Shown here one piece after another: positions 8,832 through 16,940 of a stretch of 64,000 nucleotides of DNA. This stretch comes from Pedobacter yulinensis. Its GTDB lineage: Bacteria; Bacteroidota; Bacteroidia; Sphingobacteriales; Sphingobacteriaceae. The first letter of the stretch is position 1; the number at the start of each line of letters is the position of its first letter. The stretch is taken from contig NZ_KZ686268.1 in assembly GCF_003029735.1 (NCBI RefSeq), positions 1,227,769-1,291,768 on the forward strand, written 5' to 3'. The position numbers were made by a program, and so were the translations under genes. The notes below the pieces were generated by a model. That model was not told the origin of the DNA. It ran no database searches and saw only the letters and a list, made by a program, of their open reading frames with translations.

Positions 8832-9794
8832 CTAGAAAAGCCCCCGAATGATTTTTTCGACCGACAGGCCCTCGGCCTCCGCACGATAGTTCCTCACAAT
8901 GCGATGCCGCAAAATGGCCTCGGCCACCGCCTGTACATCTTCTATATCGGGCGCATATTTGCCTGAAAGTACGGCATGCGTTTTGGCGCCCAGTACCAGG
9001 AATTGCGAAGCCCTGGGACCAGCGCCCCAGCTGATGTATTTGTTTACGGCTTCCGTAGCCAGTTCTGTCTGGGGCCGGGTTTTTGAAGCCAGTTTTACAG
9101 CGTACTGCAGAACATGGTCGGTAACAGGCACCTCACGGATCAGCGACTGGAAATACTGGATCTGTTCCATGCCCATAACCTTGCTCAGCGACACCTGCCG
9201 TTGACTTGTGGTATTGCGAACAATATGCAGCTCTTCTTCGAGTGATGGATAACCGAGCTGAATGTTGAACATGAAGCGATCCAGCTGCGCTTCTGGCAGG
9301 GGATATGTTCCTTCCTGCTCAATGGGATTCTGGGTGGCCAGCACAAAAAACGGCTTTGGCAGTGCATGTGTCAGACCAGCTGCAGTAACCGCCTTTTCCT
9401 GCATGGCTTCAAGCAGGGCCGCCTGTGTTTTGGGCGGTGTGCGGTTAATTTCGTCGGCCAGGATGATGTTCGAAAATACAGGACCTTTTACAAATTTGAA
9501 TTGCCGGTCTTCGCCAAGAATTTCAGAGCCGATGATGTCGCTTGGCATCAGGTCTGGCGTAAACTGAATTCGGTTAAAACCGAGATCGAGTACGCTGGCA
9601 ACAGTTTGCACAAGCAGGGTTTTGGCCAGCCCGGGAACGCCGACAAGCAGGCAGTGCCCGTTGCTGAAAATGGCGATCAGCACCGATTTGACTACATCGT
9701 CCTGACCTACGACAACCTTGGCTACTTCGGCCCTGATCTGTTTATAAGCTGTTTGCAGCGCATGTACTGCCTCGACCTCGTCTTTGTATTGCAT
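8832..9794 (-). CDS. MoxR-family AAA+ ATPase
   Basis: A 320-residue AAA+ ATPase with Walker A GVPGLAKT, Walker B IILADEINR, the sensor-1 region FVLATQNP and the C-terminal lid domain. MoxR proteins act as chaperones that mature or activate partner proteins, often with von Willebrand factor A proteins. Here the expected DUF58/VWA partners are not next to it; the gene follows surA by 4 nt in the same direction, so the two are probably cotranscribed. The length is normal for the family. The start at 9794 gives MQYKDEVEAV, with no competing start close by. Confidence 0.92.
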   Translation of the reverse strand: MQYKDEVEAVHALQTAYKQIRAEVAKVVVGQDDVVKSVLIAIFSNGHCLLVGVPGLAKTLLVQTVASVLDLGFNRIQFTPDLMPSDIIGSEILGEDRQFKFVKGPVFSNIILADEINRTPPKTQAALLEAMQEKAVTAAGLTHALPKPFFVLATQNPIEQEGTYPLPEAQLDRFMFNIQLGYPSLEEELHIVRNTTSQRQVSLSKVMGMEQIQYFQSLIREVPVTDHVLQYAVKLASKTRPQTELATEAVNKYISWGAGPRASQFLVLGAKTHAVLSGKYAPDIEDVQAVAEAILRHRIVRNYRAEAEGLSVEKIIRGLF

Positions 9795-9798
9795 CAGG

Positions 9799-11166
9799 CT
9801 ATTTTGATTCTTTCTGGTCCTGATTTTTTGCCCAGATTTTCAGCTGTTCGCAGGTTGCAAACTCGGGGTCTATTTTGATGTATGTGCTTTCGCGGCGTTT
9901 CTCGAACCATTCGCTCAGTGTGCGGTTTACCTTATCGGTTTGGGCAGCCTCCCTGATTTTAGGGTAATCCTGTTCCAGGTTCGCCTTGTGCGGTGGAATT
10001 TTTGATTTCAGCGTAAGGATGCGGTATCCGGTTTTGCCATCCTGTCCGGTAAATTCGGTGGGACGCGACAGGCCGCCAACTTTCATGGTATCAATGACAA
10101 CAAAGACGTTCGGATCCAGTTTGTCTACCGGGATAAAGGTTGTACGGGAAGATACTTCGTCTGAGTGCAGGATCATGCCGCCGGTATATTTGGTCTCATC
10201 GTTGTTCGAGTACAGCGAAGCGGCAGTCGAAAACGGTATCTTGTCGGTTTTGATGTTCTGGTAAATGCTGTCTGCATGTAACTTCAGGCGCTGCATGCTT
10301 TCAGGTGTGTTTTTCGGAATAACCAGGATGTGGCGTGCGTGAACCTGCTCACCACGGCGCTCAATAACCTGCAGAAAGTGGTAACCGTACTGCGTTTCAA
10401 AAACCGGCGAGATGTCGCCGGCTTTCAGCTTAAATGCCCAGGCCGTAAATTCCTTTGCCATGGTTGAACGGTCAAAAAATCCAAGGTCACCGCCGTCGGC
10501 AGCCGATCCCGGGTCTTCTGAATACGTTTTGGCCAGAAAGGCAAAGTCTTCGCCGCTTTTAATGCGCAAACGCATGGCTTCTGCCTTGTCGTAGTATTTC
10601 TGTTTTTCTTCTTTGGTCAGCTTGGGGTATAAAACGATTTCGCCCACTTCGACCTCTGTATTGAACTGTGGAACGCTGTCGCCGAGCGATTGAAAATATT
10701 TCTTTACCTCGAGCGGGGTTACGTTTACATCTTTGGTAATCTGTCCCTGCATTTTGTTCGAAATAAGGGCTTCTTTTACATCGGGTCTGATCTCGTCCTT
10801 GTACTGCAGCACAGAGCGGTTCAGCATTTGCTCGAGGCGTTCCTGGCCACCTGCGCGCCTGATGCTGTAACGCATGCGGCGGTCTACTTCGTCGTCAATC
10901 TGGCCCTCATCTACCATGACCGAGTCGATCTCGGCCTGCTGCTTCAAAAGTTTTTGTGTAAGTAACTGCTGCAAAAAGTAACATTTTACTTCCGGGTTTG
11001 CCGGATTGCCCTGTGCCAGGTATTGTGTGTATTGCTGATCAAGATCGGAAGCCAGGATAATGTTGTTACCTACAATGGCAGCAACCTTATCTATCGCTTT
11101 TTTTTGAGCCTTCGCACTGATCGCCAGGCAGAGCACAAAAGGCACCGCCACAAGAATTCTCTTCAT
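9799..11166 (-). CDS. SurA-like periplasmic peptidylprolyl isomerase
   Basis: A 455-residue exported foldase. The signal peptide is cleaved near AISAKAQ. The N-terminal SurA_N-type chaperone region (about 25-165) is followed by a clear parvulin domain (about 165-270, with YSEDPGSAADGGDLGFF and YGYHFLQV) and a second, weaker parvulin domain containing GEQVHARHIL. SurA helps outer-membrane proteins fold in the periplasm. I chose the ATG at 11166, which begins directly with the signal peptide, over an upstream TTG at 11181. A -7 box lies 28 nt before it. It heads a two-gene unit with moxR. Confidence 0.9.
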   Translation of the reverse strand: MKRILVAVPFVLCLAISAKAQKKAIDKVAAIVGNNIILASDLDQQYTQYLAQGNPANPEVKCYFLQQLLTQKLLKQQAEIDSVMVDEGQIDDEVDRRMRYSIRRAGGQERLEQMLNRSVLQYKDEIRPDVKEALISNKMQGQITKDVNVTPLEVKKYFQSLGDSVPQFNTEVEVGEIVLYPKLTKEEKQKYYDKAEAMRLRIKSGEDFAFLAKTYSEDPGSAADGGDLGFFDRSTMAKEFTAWAFKLKAGDISPVFETQYGYHFLQVIERRGEQVHARHILVIPKNTPESMQRLKLHADSIYQNIKTDKIPFSTAASLYSNNDETKYTGGMILHSDEVSSRTTFIPVDKLDPNVFVVIDTMKVGGLSRPTEFTGQDGKTGYRILTLKSKIPPHKANLEQDYPKIREAAQTDKVNRTLSEWFEKRRESTYIKIDPEFATCEQLKIWAKNQDQKESK

Positions 11167-11194
11167 TCTGATTGATTTCAATTTTAATATCCCG

Positions 11195-11202
11195 CAAATT
11201 TA
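11195..11202 (-). promoter_or_regulatory. -7 box of the surA-moxR unit
   Basis: Read on the minus strand this is TAAATTTG, matching TAnnTTTG. It leaves a leader of about 25 nt before the ATG. No well-spaced -33 TTG is seen. Confidence 0.4.
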
Positions 11203-11353
11203 CAACTAATTCTGCAACTGACAGATGAACATTTTTGAATCTGCCCGGCACAGGGTATGAAGGGTGTTTCGGGAACATAAAAGTAAGAATATCGGGTTGC
11301 TATTGGAGATATTTAACTAATTTTAACAGAAAATCTGCTGCCGCAATAAACAC

Positions 11354-11956
11354 ATGGACACCCAGACAAGTACCGATCCCGCAACCCTTTCGCTGTTTTT
11401 TACCGAAGAGATTTTCCTGGTCGAGGAGCCCACGTTAGTGGTGCCGCTGCAAAGCGTTGGGGCGCACCGGGAACCGGATCTGCAGGTCGCAAAGCCAGAG
11501 TTCGTAGTGCCGCAGGCGGAGGCAAAGGTTGTTATCGCGCCGGATACAGCCGCAAAACCAGCCCGGAGTTTTTCTTTTGTCGGAAAAAATGCACGCAACG
11601 TGGTCATCCTGGTAAACGATGAAACGCATGAAATAGGCAGCGAAGCCGGCAGGGAACTGCTGCGCAAGATCGTGAAATCGGTAAACCTTTCCGGAAATGA
11701 CTTTGCCCTGCTCAACCATGCCCGGAATGCCGGTGCTACCTTCAACGAATATACCGCCTTTTTCCCGGGCTGTCATTTTATCATTTTCGGCGTTCCGGCA
11801 TCCAGCCTGGGCCTGGGCGACTTTCCATTGCACCGGTCTGCCGAGCTGGGCGGTCAGACCGTTGTGCTTACAGCCGGCCTCGATGCACTGAATGCAGACG
11901 CGATGGCGAAAAAGGAGCTTTGGGGCACGCTTCAAAAACTCAATTTCCCTGCCTGA
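11354..11956 (+). CDS. Unnamed protein; layout resembles DNA polymerase III psi subunit
   Basis: A 200-residue soluble protein I cannot assign with confidence. A short hydrophobic peptide near the N-terminus (LSLFF...IFLVEEP, residues 12-26) is followed by a disordered Pro/Ala/Val linker (about 30-75) and a compact alpha/beta domain (80-200) that starts with the strand VVILVNDE and ends with AKKELWGTLQKL. That order, short peptide then Rossmann-like domain ending in an LW-containing helix, recalls HolD, which binds chi through its N-terminus. This is inference only. The gene ends in TGATG, overlapping rdgB by one base, so the two are translationally coupled. Confidence 0.6.
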   Translation: MDTQTSTDPATLSLFFTEEIFLVEEPTLVVPLQSVGAHREPDLQVAKPEFVVPQAEAKVVIAPDTAAKPARSFSFVGKNARNVVILVNDETHEIGSEAGRELLRKIVKSVNLSGNDFALLNHARNAGATFNEYTAFFPGCHFIIFGVPASSLGLGDFPLHRSAELGGQTVVLTAGLDALNADAMAKKELWGTLQKLNFPA

Positions 11957-12534
11957 TGAAACAAAAGCTTGTTTTTGCAACCAACAACGACCATAAAGCC
12001 GCCGAAGTACGCGCCTATCTTGGCGACGCGTACGAGGTGCTTAACCTGAAAGACATTGGCTGTACCACCGATATTCCCGAAACCGGAACCAGTTTCAATG
12101 AGAACGCCTTGCTGAAAAGCAAGTTCGTAAAAGATAATTTCGGGGTTGATTGTTTTTCTGATGACAGCGGACTGGAAGTTGCCGCTCTAAACGAGGAACC
12201 GGGCGTCTTTTCAGCACGGTATGCCGGTGGTGGCGGTGACGCCGCGAATATGGCGCTGCTGCTGAAAAATATGGAAGGCATTGCCGACCGCAGGGCGCAG
12301 TTCCGTACGGTTATCTGTCTCATACAAGGATCAGAAACCTATTATTTCGAAGGTTTTGCAACGGGGACCATCAGAACCGCGCCATCGGGAAGCAAAGGTT
12401 TTGGATATGACCCGGTTTTTCAGCCGGAAGGCTACGACTGCACTTTTGCTGAAATGGCGACTGAACAAAAGAACGCGATTAGCCACCGGGCAAAGGCCAT
12501 GGCCAAACTGATCGCTTTTCTGCAGGGGCAGTAG
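11956..12534 (+). CDS. rdgB: XTP/dITP diphosphohydrolase (RdgB/HAM1)
   Basis: A 192-residue enzyme that hydrolyses non-canonical purine nucleoside triphosphates (ITP, dITP, XTP) to monophosphates, cleaning the nucleotide pool. The N-terminal VFATNNDHKAAEV is the family substrate-binding motif (T/S-x-N-x-x-K), and DDSGLEV, YAGG and the C-terminal SHRAKAMAKL (SHR-x-KA) are all present. I used the ATG at 11956, sharing its A with the stop of the upstream gene; a longer reading from 11920 would overlap that gene more. Length is standard for the family. Confidence 0.95.
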   Translation: MKQKLVFATNNDHKAAEVRAYLGDAYEVLNLKDIGCTTDIPETGTSFNENALLKSKFVKDNFGVDCFSDDSGLEVAALNEEPGVFSARYAGGGGDAANMALLLKNMEGIADRRAQFRTVICLIQGSETYYFEGFATGTIRTAPSGSKGFGYDPVFQPEGYDCTFAEMATEQKNAISHRAKAMAKLIAFLQGQ

Positions 12535-12589
12535 CCGGTATGTTCTCTGGCAGTTGCACAACGCATGGCGCAGGCAGCTGCAGCGGTAC

Positions 12590-14944
12590 TTAATTATTTC
12601 TTTTTGCAGCGCTGTCTGCCTGTTTTTTCAGTGTGCTTCCCGGGCGGACAATCGGCGGCTCAGTTCTGCCGGTTGTATCAGGAATGAGGTTTGGCAGCTT
12701 TCGTACCGGCGCAGCGGTCGTGTCTTGCAGTGTGGCCGGGCGTGGCCTGGTACCTGTGCCGCTTGCCGGCGCAGCTGTTGCAGGCGTTGTAACACCCGGT
12801 TGCCGGGCCGGTTTGCCGGCAGTGCCTGGTTTTGCCTGGGTTTGGGCGCGGGCTCCAGGTTTTTTCGCCGCCGCCGCTTTACTTGTCTTTTTCTTTGGCG
12901 CCCTGATGGCATCGAGCTTTGATTTAGGCCGGTCTTCAGGTTTCCAGATAAATCCTTTTAAAAAAGATTCTTTGGGGGCTTCTTCTACAGGATAAAGTAC
13001 ACCCTCGGGCTTTTTGATGTTGACGATCTTCTCGATCTCGTTATCTGCGAAAGAAATTTTCAGCCGGCTGCCTACCGTCTGGTTCATTTCCTTGTAAAGT
13101 TTCGTGCTGTCGTCCTGCGTGAAGTAAATACTTTCTGCATTGCCGTCAACGAAAAGCGTGTTGAGTTTGCCTTTGCTGAAGAAACCGGTTAATATTTTTC
13201 CCTTGATCTGGTTAAACCGCAGGGAATCTGGCGGGGTATTAACCAGGAATGCCGACTGGATAACCTGTACAGAATTAACCTTTTTATTGACAAACTGGAT
13301 ATGAATGGTATCGCCGGTTTGCTGCGATCCCTGCGACCAGAGTATGGGGTTCTGGTAACAGCGAAGTGTGGAGTCTGCGCTGGTATAAAAAAGTGAGTCG
13401 GCCTTGGCCTGCATATCGCTTTTGTATACCCTTACATTGTGGTAGGCGTTGATCACCCGTGTGCGCATAGTATCCAGCGGCGTAACCGGAGCTTGCTTTT
13501 TGGGCTGTGCGGCCGCATTAGCGGCAGATTGGGTCACCGTTCGGGCCGCCCGGCCTGCTTTTCTGATCTCGGCACGCGTAAGGCCATTTGGTTTTGATGC
13601 GACAGAATCGGCACGGGCCTTTGCTGCTGTTCTGACCAGGCTGTCTGCCGCCTTGCTGCGCAGCAGGCTGTCTGCCGCTGCTTTTAACTTCACTGAATCT
13701 GTTGCCAGGGCGGCTGGGCTCGCCACTTCCGGCCTCGCTCCTGCAGGTTCGCCCGCTTTTTCGGCCCGGCGCTTTCGGCGCCGCTCTGCCGGCGTTTCTT
13801 TTTTCGGGGAAGAAGTTTTTGCCTGCTCAACCGAAGGAGCGGTTGCTGGTGCGCTGGCTTTTTCACCCGGTGCTGACATCGGAGGCCTTACAGCAGCCGT
13901 GCTGTCACTTTGTGACTCGGCACCGCCGCGCTCTTCGAAATCCAGTTCATTGTTTGCCTTTACGGATATCTTTGGTAATAATTTGAGCGTTTTCTGAAGC
14001 ACCATCTGTGTTTCCAGGGTATCAGCGCCCATCCAGAGGCTGTCGAGGGTCATCTTCTTGCCAACCTTGACAGAATCTGATGTTTCTATGCCGAAATACG
14101 CATTTTTGGTAACGAGCGTGCGTTCAGTTTTTTTAAAATACTCCCCAACCTCACCGCGCAGCAGGGTTTTGTCTGTTGTGTCCCGGAAAAAGATATTCCC
14201 AACCGCCTTGCCATATCCGGCTTTTCCGTCCCAGGTCAGGCTGTCGCCCTTAAGCGACTTGCTGCCGTTTTTATACAGGTTCCTTTTTCCAAAAAAAGCT
14301 TTTTCAGAAAGCGTATTGTAGAGTCCGTTTTCAGTGTACAAATTATCGTCCTTGCCCTTGATATTTGTCGGGCCATAAAAATAGGTCCATTTGCTTTGCG
14401 TATTGTACCGCATCGTATCTGAAGTAATCGTACTCTGCGGCGTTTTGACCAGGACATTGTAGCGAAAATACGAGTCATTGGTGTTGGCAAAGTAATAGCC
14501 ATTGCGGCTGGTCACCGTTACGTCCTTGTTTACGATTTTCCCGCCGTTGGTGTATGTGCCGATTTTACTCACCATGTTGTAATCGAGCACATTGGTGGTC
14601 AGTACCGATTCCCGCTGCACCAGGCGTACATTATTGGTCAGGTGTGCCTGTTTTTTGTTTCCGTCGTAATGAAGCTGGTCAGAAAAGATATTAACGGTGT
14701 CGGCCTGATTAATGTGAACATTTCCAAAGGCTTCGAAGACATTTTTTTTCTGGTAAAAATGTGCGCTGTCTGCAGTCAGAATAGCATTGTCCTGTCTGAA
14801 CGTAGGTTTGCCCAACCTGACCAGGTCCTGTGCAGGCACGCCATTGATAATGGTATAACTGGTTAGCTGTATGGGCGATTTGCTCTGCGCAAGGAGAATT
14901 CCTGGCAACAAGATCAGGCAGAGCAGAAAAGGCAACTTTTTCAC
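12590..14944 (-). CDS. OstA/LptA-like exported protein, very long, low-complexity linkers
   Basis: A 784-residue protein with a signal peptide (cleavage near LLAQS). Residues 20-330 form repeated beta-strand segments of the OstA/LptA type (the NVHINQADTVNIFSDQLHYDG pattern), as in the periplasmic bridge that moves lipopolysaccharide to the outer membrane. An Ala/Ser/Lys/Arg-rich linker (about 340-490) separates this from a second OstA-like segment (about 490-660), and a Pro/Ala/Lys-rich tail ends the protein. Bacteroidota commonly carry such large OstA-like proteins. The start is GTG at 14944; no ATG precedes the signal peptide. The -7 box ends 4 nt before it. It is divergent from tilS. Confidence 0.82.
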   Translation of the reverse strand: MKKLPFLLCLILLPGILLAQSKSPIQLTSYTIINGVPAQDLVRLGKPTFRQDNAILTADSAHFYQKKNVFEAFGNVHINQADTVNIFSDQLHYDGNKKQAHLTNNVRLVQRESVLTTNVLDYNMVSKIGTYTNGGKIVNKDVTVTSRNGYYFANTNDSYFRYNVLVKTPQSTITSDTMRYNTQSKWTYFYGPTNIKGKDDNLYTENGLYNTLSEKAFFGKRNLYKNGSKSLKGDSLTWDGKAGYGKAVGNIFFRDTTDKTLLRGEVGEYFKKTERTLVTKNAYFGIETSDSVKVGKKMTLDSLWMGADTLETQMVLQKTLKLLPKISVKANNELDFEERGGAESQSDSTAAVRPPMSAPGEKASAPATAPSVEQAKTSSPKKETPAERRRKRRAEKAGEPAGARPEVASPAALATDSVKLKAAADSLLRSKAADSLVRTAAKARADSVASKPNGLTRAEIRKAGRAARTVTQSAANAAAQPKKQAPVTPLDTMRTRVINAYHNVRVYKSDMQAKADSLFYTSADSTLRCYQNPILWSQGSQQTGDTIHIQFVNKKVNSVQVIQSAFLVNTPPDSLRFNQIKGKILTGFFSKGKLNTLFVDGNAESIYFTQDDSTKLYKEMNQTVGSRLKISFADNEIEKIVNIKKPEGVLYPVEEAPKESFLKGFIWKPEDRPKSKLDAIRAPKKKTSKAAAAKKPGARAQTQAKPGTAGKPARQPGVTTPATAAPASGTGTRPRPATLQDTTAAPVRKLPNLIPDTTGRTEPPIVRPGSTLKKQADSAAKRNN

Positions 14945-14948
14945 GTTA

Positions 14949-14956
14949 CAAAGTTA
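14949..14956 (-). promoter_or_regulatory. -7 box TAnnTTTG in front of the OstA-like gene
   Basis: On the minus strand this reads TAACTTTG and ends 4 nt before the GTG start, predicting a leaderless mRNA. It sits inside the 52-bp gap shared with the divergent tilS promoter. Confidence 0.5.
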
Positions 14957-14961
14957 GTTGT

Positions 14962-14992
14962 TTGCGGAGCCATTTTAAATTAAATATTTTTG
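14962..14992 (+). promoter_or_regulatory. tilS promoter, TTG-N20-TATTTTTG
   Basis: Both Bacteroidota elements are present: TTG at 14962-14964 and TATTTTTG at 14985-14992, 20 nt apart. The box ends 4 nt before the tilS ATG, so the predicted start of transcription falls on or next to the start codon. Confidence 0.68.
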
Positions 14993-14996
14993 ACAC

Positions 14997-16337
14997 ATGC
15001 TTCCGCTCAGCGCGTTCCGTAAGTTTATTGCCGATAAGCAGCTTTTCAGCCCCGAAGAGCGTGTGCTGCTTGCAGTAAGCGGCGGGCGTGATTCGGTTCT
15101 CATGGCCCGGCTGTTCCACGCAGCAGGGTATAACTTTTCGATCATACACTGCAATTTCGGCCTGCGGGGGGCTGAGTCTGAACGGGATGAGGCCTTTGTT
15201 TGCCGGCTGGCAGCCGAGCTTGGTGTTCCATTTTTAAGCAGGAAGTTCGATACACGCGCTTATGCCAAAGAAAAGCAGCTTTCTATCCAGATGGCTGCCC
15301 GCGAACTCAGGTACCAATGGTTCGAGGAACAGCGTGTTGAGGGCGGTTTTGCCTGTATTGCGCTTGCACAACACCAGACAGACCTGGTCGAAACGGTGCT
15401 CATTAACCAGTTACGTGGTACCGGTATTAGCGGCATGCACGGCATCCGGTCAAAAAACGGAAAGCTGATCCGCCCGCTGTTGTTCTTAACTGCTGCAGGC
15501 ATACACGAAATTGCGCGAAGCTGCGGCATGGGCTGGGTAGAAGACAGCTCGAATGCCAGCACCGATTATCAGCGCAACAAGATCCGTCAAGAAGTGCTGC
15601 CAGTGTTGCGCCAGATCAATCCCTCGCTCGAAGCAACCTTTAGCGACAACGCGGCGCGGATGGAACAGGCAGAGCGGTTGCTCGGCAATACGGTCGCGGC
15701 GTTACGCAAGTCGTTTATTCATGACGGCCCCCTACAAAAATTGCCCCTGGAACTGGTTAGAAGCCTCGACCCGCAAGAGCTGCTTTTGTTCGAACTGCTG
15801 AGGCCTTTCGGCTTTCATGCAGAAGCTGTGACGCGCATCATCAGCGTACTGGATGCGCCGAGTGGCCGGCAATTCTTCAGCTCCGGCCACCGCCTGATCA
15901 AGGACCGTAACCACCTGGTCATTGAACCGGTTCAGATAGCCGGAACAACAACATGGATCCTGCAGCCTGACGATGAGGCCGTTATCGCCACCGGTTGGAC
16001 GGTCAGCCAGCATGCAGGCCTTCCCGGACAGCCACCCGACGAACAGCATGTTGCCTGGTGCGACCGCGATAAACTTGTGTACCCGCTTACGCTGCGGTTC
16101 TGGCAGCAGGGCGATCGTTTTCGGCCGCTGGGTATGAAAGGATTCAAAAAGGTCAGCGATTTTTTTGTAGACCGGAAACTCAGTCTTGCCGAGAAAGAAA
16201 GGGTACCTTTGCTGGTAAACGGCAACGGAGACATTGTCTGGGTTGCAGGCATGCGCCTGGACGACCGCTACAAAGTGGGCCCAGGCACAGAAAAAGTTAT
16301 TATATTCGAATTTAAAATTAATCCAGTTGGAAGGTAA
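14997..16337 (+). CDS. tilS: tRNA(Ile)-lysidine synthetase
   Basis: A 446-residue enzyme that attaches lysine to the wobble cytidine of the CAU-anticodon tRNA-Ile, switching it from Met to Ile decoding; it is essential in most bacteria. The PP-loop ATP-binding motif is SGGRDS (residues 28-33). Further TilS motifs, such as HCNFGLRG, LAQHQTDLVETVL and the EDSSN segment, are clear. The C-terminal half holds the TilS substrate-binding and C-terminal domains ending in GDRFRPLGMKG and KVSDFFVDRK. Length is normal. The next gene overlaps its 3' end. Confidence 0.95.
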   Translation: MLPLSAFRKFIADKQLFSPEERVLLAVSGGRDSVLMARLFHAAGYNFSIIHCNFGLRGAESERDEAFVCRLAAELGVPFLSRKFDTRAYAKEKQLSIQMAARELRYQWFEEQRVEGGFACIALAQHQTDLVETVLINQLRGTGISGMHGIRSKNGKLIRPLLFLTAAGIHEIARSCGMGWVEDSSNASTDYQRNKIRQEVLPVLRQINPSLEATFSDNAARMEQAERLLGNTVAALRKSFIHDGPLQKLPLELVRSLDPQELLLFELLRPFGFHAEAVTRIISVLDAPSGRQFFSSGHRLIKDRNHLVIEPVQIAGTTTWILQPDDEAVIATGWTVSQHAGLPGQPPDEQHVAWCDRDKLVYPLTLRFWQQGDRFRPLGMKGFKKVSDFFVDRKLSLAEKERVPLLVNGNGDIVWVAGMRLDDRYKVGPGTEKVIIFEFKINPVGR

Positions 16338-16827
16338 ATACGCATATCTCGAGAAACAATACATCGGCAGGGACTACATCCGCATCTGTATCAGGCTGGT
16401 CATGGCAGCATTCTGTTTTGCCGCTTATGTTTACGAGCGCGACCGCGATCGCACAAAAGACCTGTTCCTGGTTGTTGGTTTCGGCATCATCGGCGTGTCC
16501 ATAATTTTACTGTTCCTGATCCAGTACAAAATCATTGTTCACAACAGGAGCGTTATTCTCGATGGCCTCTGGACAGCAAAAAAGGTAAAGATCGACCTGG
16601 CAGGAATTGTAGATGTTCGTAAAGACAGTTACAGCACTTATCTCTTCAATAACCCTGTTTACAACCTTCACCGCAAAGGCAGCATCCGTTTTTACGCCTC
16701 AGGCAAAGATGCCGTTGTGCTGACAGACCGGGACGGCCTGGAATACTACATTGGCACGCAACGCCCGAACGAGCTTTACCTTGTGATCAGGGAAGAAATG
16801 AACAGCCCCGAAACCGGGCTCAAATAA
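16327..16827 (+). CDS. Small membrane protein with PH-like domain
   Basis: A protein of about 166 residues with two adjacent transmembrane helices (about residues 20-37 and 48-70 from the chosen start) and a C-terminal beta-rich domain that resembles a bacterial PH domain (strands through VDVRKDSYSTYLF and a final amphipathic helix). No named function can be given. The start is uncertain: the frame has no ATG in a sensible place, and TTG at 16327, overlapping the tilS stop by 11 nt, keeps both helices and implies coupling to tilS. A methionine start just before the first helix would cut into it. Confidence 0.6.
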   Translation: MEGKYAYLEKQYIGRDYIRICIRLVMAAFCFAAYVYERDRDRTKDLFLVVGFGIIGVSIILLFLIQYKIIVHNRSVILDGLWTAKKVKIDLAGIVDVRKDSYSTYLFNNPVYNLHRKGSIRFYASGKDAVVLTDRDGLEYYIGTQRPNELYLVIREEMNSPETGLK

Positions 16828-16940
16828 TTGCAATCGCTTAACACAATATTCGCCGAAAGCCTTTTTATTTGTACATCAGTTAACAAGGCAATGACAGGTT
16901 CGTAAGGACGCGTCAGCGCATTTTTCATTAGATCCTGTTC

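Noticed and set aside
13449-13997. 182-residue open frame opposite the OstA-like gene
   Set aside because: It mirrors the Ala/Ser/Lys-rich linker on the coding strand; its composition is what the antisense of such DNA gives. No motif, start signal or promoter.
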